A DNA stretch of 62,304 nt, from the NCBI GenBank assembly GCA_026413325.1, contig JANZYW010000004.1:1-62304 (forward strand), given 5' to 3'. A program made the position numbers and the translations under genes. This document shows, in pieces, positions 33,737 through 43,333 of this stretch. How positions within the stretch are numbered: position 1 is the stretch's first letter; every line of letters begins with the position of its first letter. This stretch comes from Bacteroidia bacterium (GTDB lineage Bacteria; Bacteroidota; Bacteroidia; SpSt-205). The notes beneath the pieces are model-generated. The model did not search any database, was not told the DNA's origin, and saw only the letters and a program-made list of their open reading frames with translations.

Positions 33737-36700
33737 GTGAGACTGGAAGGACTCTGGATAGGTCTTCTTGCGGCACAGACTTATTACATACAGGTACGTC
33801 CTGAGGCGATCTCGCTTCGGCGACAGCTACAGCAAGCCGCTATCGGGTCAGATGCCCGAGCTCGTCTGTCCCTGGTATGGAGGGGCCTCACCCGAGTAGA
33901 GACGTTTTTACCTGCTGTGGATGGCGCCTTTTCAGGTCTACAGGATTGGTTTGTTGTCCACTTTTCTGGGAGAGATTCGGTAGCCCTGTTGGAAGAGATC
34001 AAAGGCCATGAAGGGGTCAGCTGGGTAGAACCGGCCGTCCGTCGCCGCATTTGTGGAGGGCCTTCTTCTTTGGCTGGGTGGCATCATTTCGCTTTAGGAA
34101 CGGAGACGACGTGGAGCCAGAGCCAAGGGAGCCCCTCTATCGTGATGGCTCTCATTGATAGTGGGACAGACTGGCTTCTTCCTGCCTTTCATCGACAGGT
34201 ATGGATTAATCCCTCGGAAGATCTAAATGGAAATGCGGTGCTGGATGCAGAAGACCTAAACGGGGTAGATGACGATGGAAACGGCTTCGTAGATGATGTG
34301 ATAGGGTATGATTTTACGGATCAGCCATTTTCTGCTGGCGTAGGAGATTATGTGGGGGTAGATCCATGGCCTATCGATGAAAATGGTCATGGTACCGCTA
34401 TGGCGAGCGTGATGGTGGCCCGGCCTGATCGGGGTCCAGTCGCAGGAGTGGCTCCCGGATGCAGGCTCATGATCCTTCGCTGCTTCAATGCGGATGGCTA
34501 TGGCGAAGATGACGACATCGCCCGGGCACTGGTATATGCTGTGCAAAACGGGGCTCGGATCATCAACTGCAGCTTTGGAGATGAGAGACCCTCTCGCTTG
34601 ATCCAGACTGTAATCCAGTATGCCTACCGAGCGGGAGTTACTATCGTGGCTGCTTCTGGAAATGGAACAGGAGGCCGCCCCCATTTCCCTTCTGGCTTTG
34701 GAGAAGTGCTCGCTGCAGGGGGCTTAGCCTATGATGAAGTCTCCGGGCGATTTTATCTGTGGCCTTTGTCTGGCTATTATCGGGTGGATTGGGTGGCCCC
34801 GGCTGATCGATTGCCCGTCTTGTATCCGGGTGGTCAAGTGCGGCTTCTGAGCGGGACTAGCTTAGCTGCGGCGCTCTCCTGCGCAGCTGCTGCACTGCTT
34901 TTGAGCGTTCATCCTACCCTAACTCCCGATGACATTCGAGCGACTTTTTGTGCTCGAGCGCTTCCTCTCTCCACCTCTGGGTGGAATGTATATAGTGGGA
35001 GTGGGCGAATATACCTCCCTTCTGCTATGGCACATCCCCAGAATGCTGTGGCAGGCTGGCTCTTTCCCCCTGAAGGGGTGCCTCTCACCAGTGGAATTCC
35101 CTTCGTCTTCGCTACGTATCATAGTCTACTGGAGAGCTGGGAGATAAGCTGGGCTTCCTCCTTGGAGGGGCCATGGCGTTTACTTCTGCAGGGTACCTCT
35201 CCAAGCTTGCGAGATACTCTTCAGAACTGGGTCCCCTCTTCAGGGCGTTCCTTCCTTCGACTCACCCTTTTCCTTCGAAATGGAGGAGAAGTGGTCTTTC
35301 TTCGAGAGGTCTCCTACTTCCCTGGAGGAGTCGGAAATGCTTATGTAGAGCAGGTAGTAGGCTGGAGAGAGGGTCTCTTGGGCCTCATAGCAAGTTGGAA
35401 AGTAAATGTACCTCTTTATGCATGTGTGGAGGCTGCTTCTCACCGAGTGTGTTCGGACAAAATAGACACTACGGGGTCGGTGTGGCTCCCTTCTTCATCA
35501 GTAGGACAGATGGGGCGGTGGGTAGCCTATACACTCACGGATACGCCGTATCATCCCCTGCCTTTACCTGCGCAAGTGCCGAAGGTCCTTCCGTATGCAC
35601 CATGGCAGGTAAATGGAAGGCGATCTATGGAAGGGTTTTATCTGGCTGAGGTAGCCCCCGACTGGGATGGGGACGGCGAAGGAGACCTGATCGTAAGCGG
35701 AAGGATACCTGCCACCGGAAGAGTAGGTCGGCTGTATTTTTTGCATCGTGTCGGAGATACATACCTTCCCTATGACAGTATAGCGACTATTGCCAGTCTG
35801 CTTCCTCGCGATCTGAGAGATTGGGATGGAGATGGGGTGCAGGAGCTTTTGTGTGTATGGCTGGATAGTTTCTACGTATTAGGAGGTACTCCGCCCCGAG
35901 ATCTCCTTTGGCGAGGGCGGGGGAGGGCTGCTCGATTGGGGGCAAATCAAACCGTCTGGATTCGTGAAGAGGATGGGGATTACCGTTGTTTGACGAGAGA
36001 AGGTTCCGCTCTGGTCTCGCTGGCCGATACTGTTCGTTGGACAGGGAGTACGACCATCCCTCGCCTCGTGGAGCTAAGAGACGGCTTTTCACGGATATGG
36101 GCCTTTGGGAACTATGCGGGATGGATTTTTCTATATGATTCTCTGGGCCAGCTTATCCGGGCAGTTTTTACGGGGCTTCGGGACGTCGGTTCTTATCTCC
36201 TGACAGCAGATATCACTGGGGATGGAAGAGATGAGATTATCTATTTGGGGCAAGGACCGGATGGCTCTTGGTGGGAAGTAGGATTTCTTGCATCGCCGGG
36301 TTGGAGTCCCTCAGGTCGAGTTCGTTTTTGGGGGGGAAGTGGAGGGGGAGCACGCCTTTTCGCTGCTGGTGAGAGAATGGTTATCTGGCTACCCCCTCAT
36401 CTTTACGTAGGGCGCTTTCGGGGATTGGACTGGGAAGGAGAAGCTTTTGATGCAGGTATATGGGGAGTTTTCGGAGCTTGGATTTTAGAAGGAGATACGG
36501 TATTCCTGCTGGCCCGAGACACCCTGGTGCGTTTTTATCGCCTTGCACCGCCGTTGGGAGTGGGGCCCCAGTGGGCGGCTCCAGGGGGTATCTCCCCCAC
36601 GGAGGCCTTTTTATCTTGGCATGCGGTCGGCCCTACCCTCTCTTATGAACTCTATCGCCTCCAGATAGGAGAGCCTCCTGCACTGCTCTACACAGGAACA

Positions 36701-37615
36701 GACACGGCCTATGTAGATAGGGGGCTCACGCCAGAGAAGGAGTATTACTATTTCGTTCGGGTGGTGGGGGGAGCTTTTTCTCCCCCCTTTTTTCTTCGGC
36801 CAGGCGAGCGTCCTTGTTTGGACACGGCATGGGCGGAGGGAGAGGGTACATGTTGGGTACGGGGTACGAGCAGATGGGAAGGAGAGGGGGGTACATTCTT
36901 TCGGTTAAGGTCGGGAGGGCAACAGCCCCTCTTTTCGGTGGCTTCTGGTTCGACATGGCTCTTGCTTTTTCCTACGCTGCCTCATGAAGATACTTTAGAG
37001 ATAGATACCACTTTGACGGATGTGCGGGGGCGATATCTCTCTTCTGCGTGCACGCTCCTTCGGGTAGGGAAGGATACCTCTTCGGACACCTGTGTCAGTC
37101 CTACTGCCTGGCGCCTCTCAGGGGAGCGGGAAGTCGTGCTTACGTTCGCAGGGACCCTCCCTCCAGAAGCATACGACCTGGCTCGATATGCAGTGACCCC
37201 CGTAGGTGAAGTGGAACGGGTGGAGCCCTTCGAAGGAGGGCTTCGTCTGGTGCTTTCCGTTTCTCCCGCTGTGTGGCCCATCGAGATTCGATGGGACTGG
37301 GGGGAGCGGGGTTGCCCTTATCGGGTAGCTTTTTCTCCAGAAGAGGCAGCCCAAGCCACATGGGGCTTTTTCCCTAATCCGGTACGGGGGCATCGGCAGG
37401 TGTACTTCTGGGGACTCCCTCCTGAAACAGAAGTAAAAATCCTCACTCCTGAGGGGAAGCTTTGCCGAAGATTGATTATGCCACGATCGGAAGGCCCTCT
37501 CGCCTGGGACCTGCGGACAGTAAGTGGGGAGTATCTTTCTCCTGGTGTATACCTTATCTGGGCGGAGAAGGAAGGATGGCGTGCAGTGGAAAAACTTTTC
37601 ATTGAAGAAAGGTAA
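33737..37615 (+). CDS. Secreted S8 (subtilisin-like) serine peptidase with FG-GAP-like repeats, an FnIII-like domain and T9SS sorting domain
   Basis: IVMALIDSGTDW (Asp), ENGHGTAMASVMV (His), LSGTSLAAALSCA (Ser); DWDGDGEGDLIV / DWDGDGVQELLC / DITGDGRDEII; C-terminal FFPNPVRG...GVYLIWAEKEG. Confidence 0.9.
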   Translation: MRLEGLWIGLLAAQTYYIQVRPEAISLRRQLQQAAIGSDARARLSLVWRGLTRVETFLPAVDGAFSGLQDWFVVHFSGRDSVALLEEIKGHEGVSWVEPAVRRRICGGPSSLAGWHHFALGTETTWSQSQGSPSIVMALIDSGTDWLLPAFHRQVWINPSEDLNGNAVLDAEDLNGVDDDGNGFVDDVIGYDFTDQPFSAGVGDYVGVDPWPIDENGHGTAMASVMVARPDRGPVAGVAPGCRLMILRCFNADGYGEDDDIARALVYAVQNGARIINCSFGDERPSRLIQTVIQYAYRAGVTIVAASGNGTGGRPHFPSGFGEVLAAGGLAYDEVSGRFYLWPLSGYYRVDWVAPADRLPVLYPGGQVRLLSGTSLAAALSCAAAALLLSVHPTLTPDDIRATFCARALPLSTSGWNVYSGSGRIYLPSAMAHPQNAVAGWLFPPEGVPLTSGIPFVFATYHSLLESWEISWASSLEGPWRLLLQGTSPSLRDTLQNWVPSSGRSFLRLTLFLRNGGEVVFLREVSYFPGGVGNAYVEQVVGWREGLLGLIASWKVNVPLYACVEAASHRVCSDKIDTTGSVWLPSSSVGQMGRWVAYTLTDTPYHPLPLPAQVPKVLPYAPWQVNGRRSMEGFYLAEVAPDWDGDGEGDLIVSGRIPATGRVGRLYFLHRVGDTYLPYDSIATIASLLPRDLRDWDGDGVQELLCVWLDSFYVLGGTPPRDLLWRGRGRAARLGANQTVWIREEDGDYRCLTREGSALVSLADTVRWTGSTTIPRLVELRDGFSRIWAFGNYAGWIFLYDSLGQLIRAVFTGLRDVGSYLLTADITGDGRDEIIYLGQGPDGSWWEVGFLASPGWSPSGRVRFWGGSGGGARLFAAGERMVIWLPPHLYVGRFRGLDWEGEAFDAGIWGVFGAWILEGDTVFLLARDTLVRFYRLAPPLGVGPQWAAPGGISPTEAFLSWHAVGPTLSYELYRLQIGEPPALLYTGTDTAYVDRGLTPEKEYYYFVRVVGGAFSPPFFLRPGERPCLDTAWAEGEGTCWVRGTSRWEGEGGTFFRLRSGGQQPLFSVASGSTWLLLFPTLPHEDTLEIDTTLTDVRGRYLSSACTLLRVGKDTSSDTCVSPTAWRLSGEREVVLTFAGTLPPEAYDLARYAVTPVGEVERVEPFEGGLRLVLSVSPAVWPIEIRWDWGERGCPYRVAFSPEEAAQATWGFFPNPVRGHRQVYFWGLPPETEVKILTPEGKLCRRLIMPRSEGPLAWDLRTVSGEYLSPGVYLIWAEKEGWRAVEKLFIEER

Positions 37616-37651
37616 AAATTTGGCACATACTTTGCCGCACTTCCTTATGCT

Positions 37652-38287
37652 ATGAAAACGCTTGTCATCGTACTCGTCGGGCTCATGAGCTTAGGGCTCG
37701 CCCAGACGACTGAAAAAGAAGCTAAGAAAGAGATTCAGCGAAAGGCTATCAAAGAGGCCCGCAAAGAAGCGAAGCGGTTCAAAAAAGGAGGTTACGATGT
37801 GACACCGGGTTCCTTGCCGATGGAGAAGCAGTTAGAGTACACCTGGATCCGTCTCTACCAGCGAGATGAAAAAGGACAGTCGCTTTATCTGAGCGCAGAT
37901 GGAAATGCCGTCGCTGAGACTCGAACGGCAGCGGAGATGCAGGCCTTAGAAGCGGCTAAGCTCAACCTTGCTGGTCAGTTAGAGACCTTTATTCGGGCAA
38001 TCATCGAAGCCAATATAGCCAATGCTCAGCTCAATACCGAAGAGGCTGCTTCTGTAACGGAGTTTTTAGCGGGAGCTAAAAATGTAATCGTAACTACTCT
38101 GAGCCAAGTGGAGCCCGCTTTCAAGATTTATCGCAACTTGCCCAATAAAAATGTGGAAGTGAATTTGAAGTTACTGGTCAATCGAGAACAAGTCCTTCAA
38201 GAGGCAAAGAAGCAAGTTCGGCAGGAGCTGCGTGAGCGGCTGAAAGGGCTACAAGAAAAGGTCGATCGCCTGTTACCTCTGCAGTGA
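37652..38287 (+). CDS. Exported protein, possibly LPP20-like
   Basis: Signal peptide MKTLVIVLVGLMSLGLAQ; AEMQALEAAKLNLAGQLETFI pattern. Confidence 0.5.
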   Translation: MKTLVIVLVGLMSLGLAQTTEKEAKKEIQRKAIKEARKEAKRFKKGGYDVTPGSLPMEKQLEYTWIRLYQRDEKGQSLYLSADGNAVAETRTAAEMQALEAAKLNLAGQLETFIRAIIEANIANAQLNTEEAASVTEFLAGAKNVIVTTLSQVEPAFKIYRNLPNKNVEVNLKLLVNREQVLQEAKKQVRQELRERLKGLQEKVDRLLPLQ

Positions 38288-39150
38288 TGCGGATTCTCTG
38301 GGGCTTGGCCTGTGGGATAGCGGGACTTCTTTGGAGCCAGGAGCGAATGGTATCTGGCTTCGCGGAAGTGGAGCTGCTACCGGGATGGTCCATCGAACGG
38401 GCTCAGCGGCAAGCACAGCAGCTGGCTATCCTGCAGGCACTCCAGAGCACGTTTCCTAATCATATTGCGCAGGCCAGTAAGTATCTCATAGATAATAGGA
38501 CGGAAGGGCGTCAGGCTCGAACGCAAACGTACTTTTACCTCACAGCCGATCAATATATCGGCGGGGAGTGGCTTCAGACCACGGATGTGCGATTTTCTAC
38601 GGAAGTGCGGAAAGGGCAGGTATGGGTCACTTGCAAAATAAGAGGTCGAGCTCGACCTCGTTTGAATCCGCCCCTTCCCCTGGAGCTGCGTACGCTCCGC
38701 TGCAGAGACACTGCTTGCACCACTACCGATTTCCTTTCTGGGGATCCCTTCTACCTCTCCTTTCGCAGTGTGGTACCAGGCTACTTGCAGGTTTTCTGGG
38801 AAGATTCGGGACGGGTATATCGCCTTCTCCCCTATCAAAATCAGCGTCAAAACGCCTGGCCTGTTCGGGGAGATACTACCTATCTCTTCTTTTCCTCGGA
38901 GCCTCAGCACCGTTCGGAGGCTTTCTGGACAGATGAACTTCTGCTCACGGCAGAGAAACCCGAAGTACTCCATCGCATCTATGTGCTTTTCTCTCAGCAT
39001 CCGCTGAGTGCGCCGCCAGAGCGATTTGACCCAACTGTTGGGTTTCATGTAGTGGATTTCGATAGTTTTCAGGAGTGGTTATTGGCGGAAAGACTTCGAC
39101 TTTCTGATTTGAATGTACGATACATAGACATAAGTGTGCGACAGCGATGA
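38284..39150 (+). CDS. Exported DUF4384-like protein
   Basis: Signal peptide; LSGDPFYLSFRSVVPGYLQVFWEDSGRVYRLLPYQNQ pattern. Confidence 0.6.
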   Translation: MMRILWGLACGIAGLLWSQERMVSGFAEVELLPGWSIERAQRQAQQLAILQALQSTFPNHIAQASKYLIDNRTEGRQARTQTYFYLTADQYIGGEWLQTTDVRFSTEVRKGQVWVTCKIRGRARPRLNPPLPLELRTLRCRDTACTTTDFLSGDPFYLSFRSVVPGYLQVFWEDSGRVYRLLPYQNQRQNAWPVRGDTTYLFFSSEPQHRSEAFWTDELLLTAEKPEVLHRIYVLFSQHPLSAPPERFDPTVGFHVVDFDSFQEWLLAERLRLSDLNVRYIDISVRQR

Positions 39151-40991
39151 GAATATCCCTTTTAGGATTGGCGATCTGGTTGTCAGCCCAGCCCTATAAA
39201 GATTTGGAGGGGCATATGGGCACGGTAAATGCGGCCGTATTCTCTTCTGACAGCCGCTATCTACTCACAGCCAGCAGTGACCGTACGATTCGGCTCTGGT
39301 ATATCCCACAGGGTGCGCCCTTAGCTCGGTTTACGGGGGCCACTGCCAGTATAAATGCTCTTACTGTTCCTGTCGATACCGCTGGATCATTTTGGGGTGC
39401 TTCCAGCGATGGGAAGGTATACCAATGGAGCCTTCACCAGTATCGGAGTTCGGCGAGAGGAGAAGGAGAGCGCTCCTCCCAGAGTTTTAAGCCGCTTCGT
39501 ACGGAAGCACTCAGCCGTCGAGTCATCAAGACAGGTCCTTCTGAGGTCTGGGAAGCCTTGAGTTTTTACCCGGACAAGTCCCTCATATATGCTCTGGGTA
39601 GAACAGGTCGCCTTATAGCTTGGGACTCCCAGGAAGGATGGCTGCAAACTTTTCAGGATACTTCGGGTGTGGCCTATGCGCTACTTTTCTCGGAACGAGT
39701 GAAGACTCTGTATGTAGGCAGTGGAAGCGGACAGATACTGGCACTGAATCCCAACACGCTCGGCGTTCAGCGTGTGCTGCGTGGCCATACTCGAGGGGTG
39801 CGCGGACTTGCCCTGAGCCCGGATGAGCGCTTCTTAGCCAGTGCAGGCCTGGATGGGAAGGTGATGCTGTGGACTCTACCAGAGGGACTTCGCACACGCA
39901 CGCTGGAGAAGCACAGTGACGGTGTACGAGCTGTTTCTTTCAGCCCAGATGGACGTTTCCTGGCCAGTGCGGGCAAAGATGGTCTTATATGCATCTGGAA
40001 CGTCGCTTCCGGTCGCTTAGAGAAAACTATCTCGGTGGAAGCGCCCCTGTGGACCATCGCATTCAGCCCGAATGGTCAGTATCTCGTAGCCGGAGGAGAG
40101 GGTGGCCTTCTCCGTCTCTGGCGTATCGACCAACTGGGTATTCGTCCGATTCAGATTATCGCCGAAACAGATTCTCTATACGCTCCCCCGGTGGATATCG
40201 AAGACAATGTTCCGCAGTGCCCGTCTGTGAAGAATCATCGTTATGCATTTATTGTAGGGAACGAAGACTACCGAAGCTTCCAGCCCTCATTCACCCCTAC
40301 GATGAATGTTCCGTATGCTGTTCGGGATGCGTATGCTTTTCGCATGTATGCAGAGCAGATGCTGGGCATCCCCTCTCGAAATATTGTATTTCTACAAAAT
40401 GCCACCAGTGCCCAGATTCGGCGAGAGATGGAGAAGCTTTCTCTCCTTACGCAAGTGAGCGGGGGGAAGGCAGAGATATTTTTCTACTATGCAGGGCATG
40501 GGGTTCCTCATCCCCGTACGCAAGAAAGTTACATTCTTCCCGTAGATGTCGCTCCCGCTGCACCAGAAGAAGGGGGGATTCGTCTCACAGATCTCATTCA
40601 AAAGCTTGGGCAGAGTGGAGTAGGGCGCGTATGGGTTATAGTAGATGCCTGTTTCAGTGGAGGAGCCCGAGAAGAAAGCCCCTTAGCAAGCAGAGGGATC
40701 CGCCTTCGTCCCAAACCCATCGTTCTCACGGGTCCCGTGATACTGATATCTGCCAGCACAGCGGATGAAGAATCCCTTCCCTATCACCAAGCTCGTCATG
40801 GACTGTTTACCTACTTTTTCTTGAAGTCGTTGAAGAGTGCGGGATGTCAACCCCGATCGCTTCAGTCGCTTTTGGAAGAAGCTGCTACGGAGACAACCCG
40901 TTACGCACTTCTTCTGCATAATAAGCTTCAGCGGCCTACTTGGATGGTCAGCCCTACCTTGTCGGAATCGATATTATCCGAGTCTTGGTAG
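39147..40991 (+). CDS. Exported WD40-repeat protein with C-terminal caspase (peptidase C14, metacaspase-like) domain
   Basis: WD40 repeats such as LRGHTRGVRGLALSPDERFLASAGLDGKVMLWTL; caspase FFYYAGHG and VIVDACFSGG; N-terminal MRISLLGLAIWLSAQ. Confidence 0.9.
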   Translation: MRISLLGLAIWLSAQPYKDLEGHMGTVNAAVFSSDSRYLLTASSDRTIRLWYIPQGAPLARFTGATASINALTVPVDTAGSFWGASSDGKVYQWSLHQYRSSARGEGERSSQSFKPLRTEALSRRVIKTGPSEVWEALSFYPDKSLIYALGRTGRLIAWDSQEGWLQTFQDTSGVAYALLFSERVKTLYVGSGSGQILALNPNTLGVQRVLRGHTRGVRGLALSPDERFLASAGLDGKVMLWTLPEGLRTRTLEKHSDGVRAVSFSPDGRFLASAGKDGLICIWNVASGRLEKTISVEAPLWTIAFSPNGQYLVAGGEGGLLRLWRIDQLGIRPIQIIAETDSLYAPPVDIEDNVPQCPSVKNHRYAFIVGNEDYRSFQPSFTPTMNVPYAVRDAYAFRMYAEQMLGIPSRNIVFLQNATSAQIRREMEKLSLLTQVSGGKAEIFFYYAGHGVPHPRTQESYILPVDVAPAAPEEGGIRLTDLIQKLGQSGVGRVWVIVDACFSGGAREESPLASRGIRLRPKPIVLTGPVILISASTADEESLPYHQARHGLFTYFFLKSLKSAGCQPRSLQSLLEEAATETTRYALLLHNKLQRPTWMVSPTLSESILSESW

Positions 40992-41004
40992 TTACCTTCG
41001 CAGG

Positions 41005-41472
41005 GTGGATAAGTATAAGCTGTGGAGTTACCTAAGCTTTTTTCTCTCGGGGGTCGCTTTCGTTGCCCTTTTTCTTCCTCTTTTTCGAGTGGTGGTGTGG
41101 GACACGGGGAAGCAAGGGTATCTTTTCTTGTGGGGAGGGCATGGGGAGTTCGGGGCGAGCGTTCCTGCTGTATTGTATGGGATTGCGGGGGGATGGGGTT
41201 TGGCGGGGGTAGTGTCTTTGGTCTATGCAGGTGAGCTGCTTCGTCGTCAGAGCCGCTCCGCTATCGCCTGGATGAACTGGGCTGCCTTTTTTCTGGCGAT
41301 GGAACTCATATTTCTCTTGGTGATCGCCGAGGAGATCCTGACAGACTTGCGAGTGCAAGAGCTTCATGCGGATAGTTTTGCCCAGGTAGGAAGCTGGCTG
41401 GGCTTTTTGGTCTTGATAGGGTTGCTTTTCTTGCCAGGCAGGGCGAGGAAAGCTCTTTTCCCCCGCAAATAG
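41005..41472 (+). CDS. Small polytopic membrane protein of unknown function
   Basis: Hydrophobic helices begin after GTG 41005; longer ORF from 40837 overlaps the caspase gene. Confidence 0.5.
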   Translation: MDKYKLWSYLSFFLSGVAFVALFLPLFRVVVWDTGKQGYLFLWGGHGEFGASVPAVLYGIAGGWGLAGVVSLVYAGELLRRQSRSAIAWMNWAAFFLAMELIFLLVIAEEILTDLRVQELHADSFAQVGSWLGFLVLIGLLFLPGRARKALFPRK

Positions 41473-41581
41473 GGTATCTGCATGCTTTTTTGAAGCTGCC
41501 ATTCTCTTAGTAAAAAACTTTCTACCGTTGCTCTCCTTAGCGCTGCTTTTCATACTGCCTACAGGACCCAATGAGACGCTT

Positions 41582-43333
41582 TTAGTTGTAAATATCCCAC
41601 TGGACCCCAAATGCGAAGGCCCGTCCCGGCATGGGATACCAGGCAGTGAGATAGTAGCCCTTATCGATGAGATTTTCTGTCGCCCGTTCAATGCGAAGGT
41701 ATACCATCACCCGCCGAATATGAATCGAGAGATAGGGATCGACCCACATGTAGGCTGGTTGAGGAGGAAATGGTGTGGGAGGTAGGTAGTACAGACCTAA
41801 ATGGGGTTCATAAGCAAGCAGGCGAAAGGAAGAAAAGCCCGACAAACGAACACCCACCTGGTAAACGGGAGGACGCCCTGGAAGCTGTCCCTGCCAGAAG
41901 ATTTGTACCCATCCACTTAGGAGAGGCAAAATGCTCGCCCAGGGGGAGCTTCCCGCTGTGCTATAGATCTTTTGTAACGTAAGACCAGATATTATCCCTA
42001 TGTTTGGCCAGGAAAGTCCTCCTTCGCAGGTGATCCCGTACAGTAAGAGGGAACTGCCAGAATGAGGTGTACTTTCCCATAGCCAGGGCCTTTCATAAAG
42101 GGTTCCCCATCCGGTTATCTGTAGAGGGAGGATTGTCGTGTCTCGGCTTGGAAAAGTGTACTTCACCCACAATCGAGAAAACCGTTCATTAGGAGGTACC
42201 TGCTGTACCAGAGCGCTGCGGTAAGTGAGCCAGGGGAGATTTCGGCTATGATAGGCTGCTCCGATGCGATAAGAGCGGAAATACCCCTCAGCCCACAACC
42301 CAAAGGCAGGGGGAGGGGCTTCTGGGGTGAGCCACATACGATAGTAGGCATAGGTGGTAAGAAACGATAACTGGATGTGGCTTTGGGTCTCTAAGGAGAG
42401 TAGGTTCCAGCTGCGGAACAAAGGGGATCCCGCACCAGTGAGTCGTTGGAAGCGCATCTCCATCTGCCAGGAGTCCCACCTAAGAGTGAGAGTGCCCTTG
42501 TGCCAGGTCTGCTGCAAGTTGGATTGAAATGCCAGAGTTTCCTGGACGAAAGGAGATCCGACCTGGAGAGCGGGTGGACTACTACACAGAAGGCGGTTCT
42601 CTCCGACCTCTCCTGTAGCGGTAAGGAAAAACCGATGGCTTATGCGAAAGCCTACCTCCGACCTTACATATCGATACCAGCGTCGCCAGCGAAGACTCAT
42701 GAGACGTACGGGTTGCCTTTCCTTCTGAAAAGCATCCCAGGGAGAAGCCGATGTATCAAAGAGTACTCCTCCGTTGATCTGGTCTTGTAGCTGATTCCAA
42801 ACCCCCTCTGCACGCAGCCACAAGTGGGGGCGTAAGAGCGCGTAGATGGCGCCCCCTGCACTATAGTGGTCCGACGTTTGTCCTACGTATTCTCCCTCTC
42901 GCGTACGTCTTTTGTATACAAGGGAGAGCCCTCCCCGCCTTCGGAAAGTCTGCCCATGAGAGAGAGAGAGAAGCTGTGTGCGTCTGCTGGATTGGTCGAA
43001 CCGAATCCGTGTGTACGGCTTTTCCGTCCATAGAATCGGTACATGGCGTAGGAGATAAACTTCCTGACTTGCGGGGGAAGGTGCGCTTTCCAGTTCTTCA
43101 TATTGAGGGATGCCTTTTACCCAGAGAGCATAAGGTTTGAAGTAGGTCAATCGGTGAGCGAAAGAAGCCATCGTATCCAAGGGATCATACCAGGGTAGGT
43201 AGGCGGGTTGGTACACGGGGGGGAGGCCCCCACTGGTGTCTCCCAAGAAAGAAAGCAAACGGGTTTCCTGGCCAAATAGGGACCTCCCGAAAAGGAGGAC
43301 CCCAGTTAGAGCTCTCGCACCAACTCCGTAAAT
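41582..43333 (-). CDS. Putative outer-membrane porin (Porin_10-like)
   Basis: Signal-like ALTGVLLFGRSLFGQ; aromatic beta-strand pattern; C-term TENLIDKGYYLTAWYPMPGRAFAFGVQWDIYN. ATT 43333 used because no ATG/GTG/TTG lies near the signal peptide. Confidence 0.7.
   Translation of the reverse strand: MYGVGARALTGVLLFGRSLFGQETRLLSFLGDTSGGLPPVYQPAYLPWYDPLDTMASFAHRLTYFKPYALWVKGIPQYEELESAPSPASQEVYLLRHVPILWTEKPYTRIRFDQSSRRTQLLSLSHGQTFRRRGGLSLVYKRRTREGEYVGQTSDHYSAGGAIYALLRPHLWLRAEGVWNQLQDQINGGVLFDTSASPWDAFQKERQPVRLMSLRWRRWYRYVRSEVGFRISHRFFLTATGEVGENRLLCSSPPALQVGSPFVQETLAFQSNLQQTWHKGTLTLRWDSWQMEMRFQRLTGAGSPLFRSWNLLSLETQSHIQLSFLTTYAYYRMWLTPEAPPPAFGLWAEGYFRSYRIGAAYHSRNLPWLTYRSALVQQVPPNERFSRLWVKYTFPSRDTTILPLQITGWGTLYERPWLWESTPHSGSSLLLYGITCEGGLSWPNIGIISGLTLQKIYSTAGSSPWASILPLLSGWVQIFWQGQLPGRPPVYQVGVRLSGFSSFRLLAYEPHLGLYYLPPTPFPPQPAYMWVDPYLSIHIRRVMVYLRIERATENLIDKGYYLTAWYPMPGRAFAFGVQWDIYN

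Noticed and set aside
34193-34320. Asp-rich insert (LNGNAVLDAEDLNGVDDDGNGFVDDVIGYDF) in the S8 catalytic domain, considered as a dockerin
   Set aside because: This Ca-binding insertion is common in bacterial S8 peptidases and is not a dockerin pair.
39989-40768. 259-aa Arg/Ser-rich ORF in another frame
   Set aside because: Lies wholly within the WD40-caspase gene, with composition typical of an out-of-frame shadow ORF.
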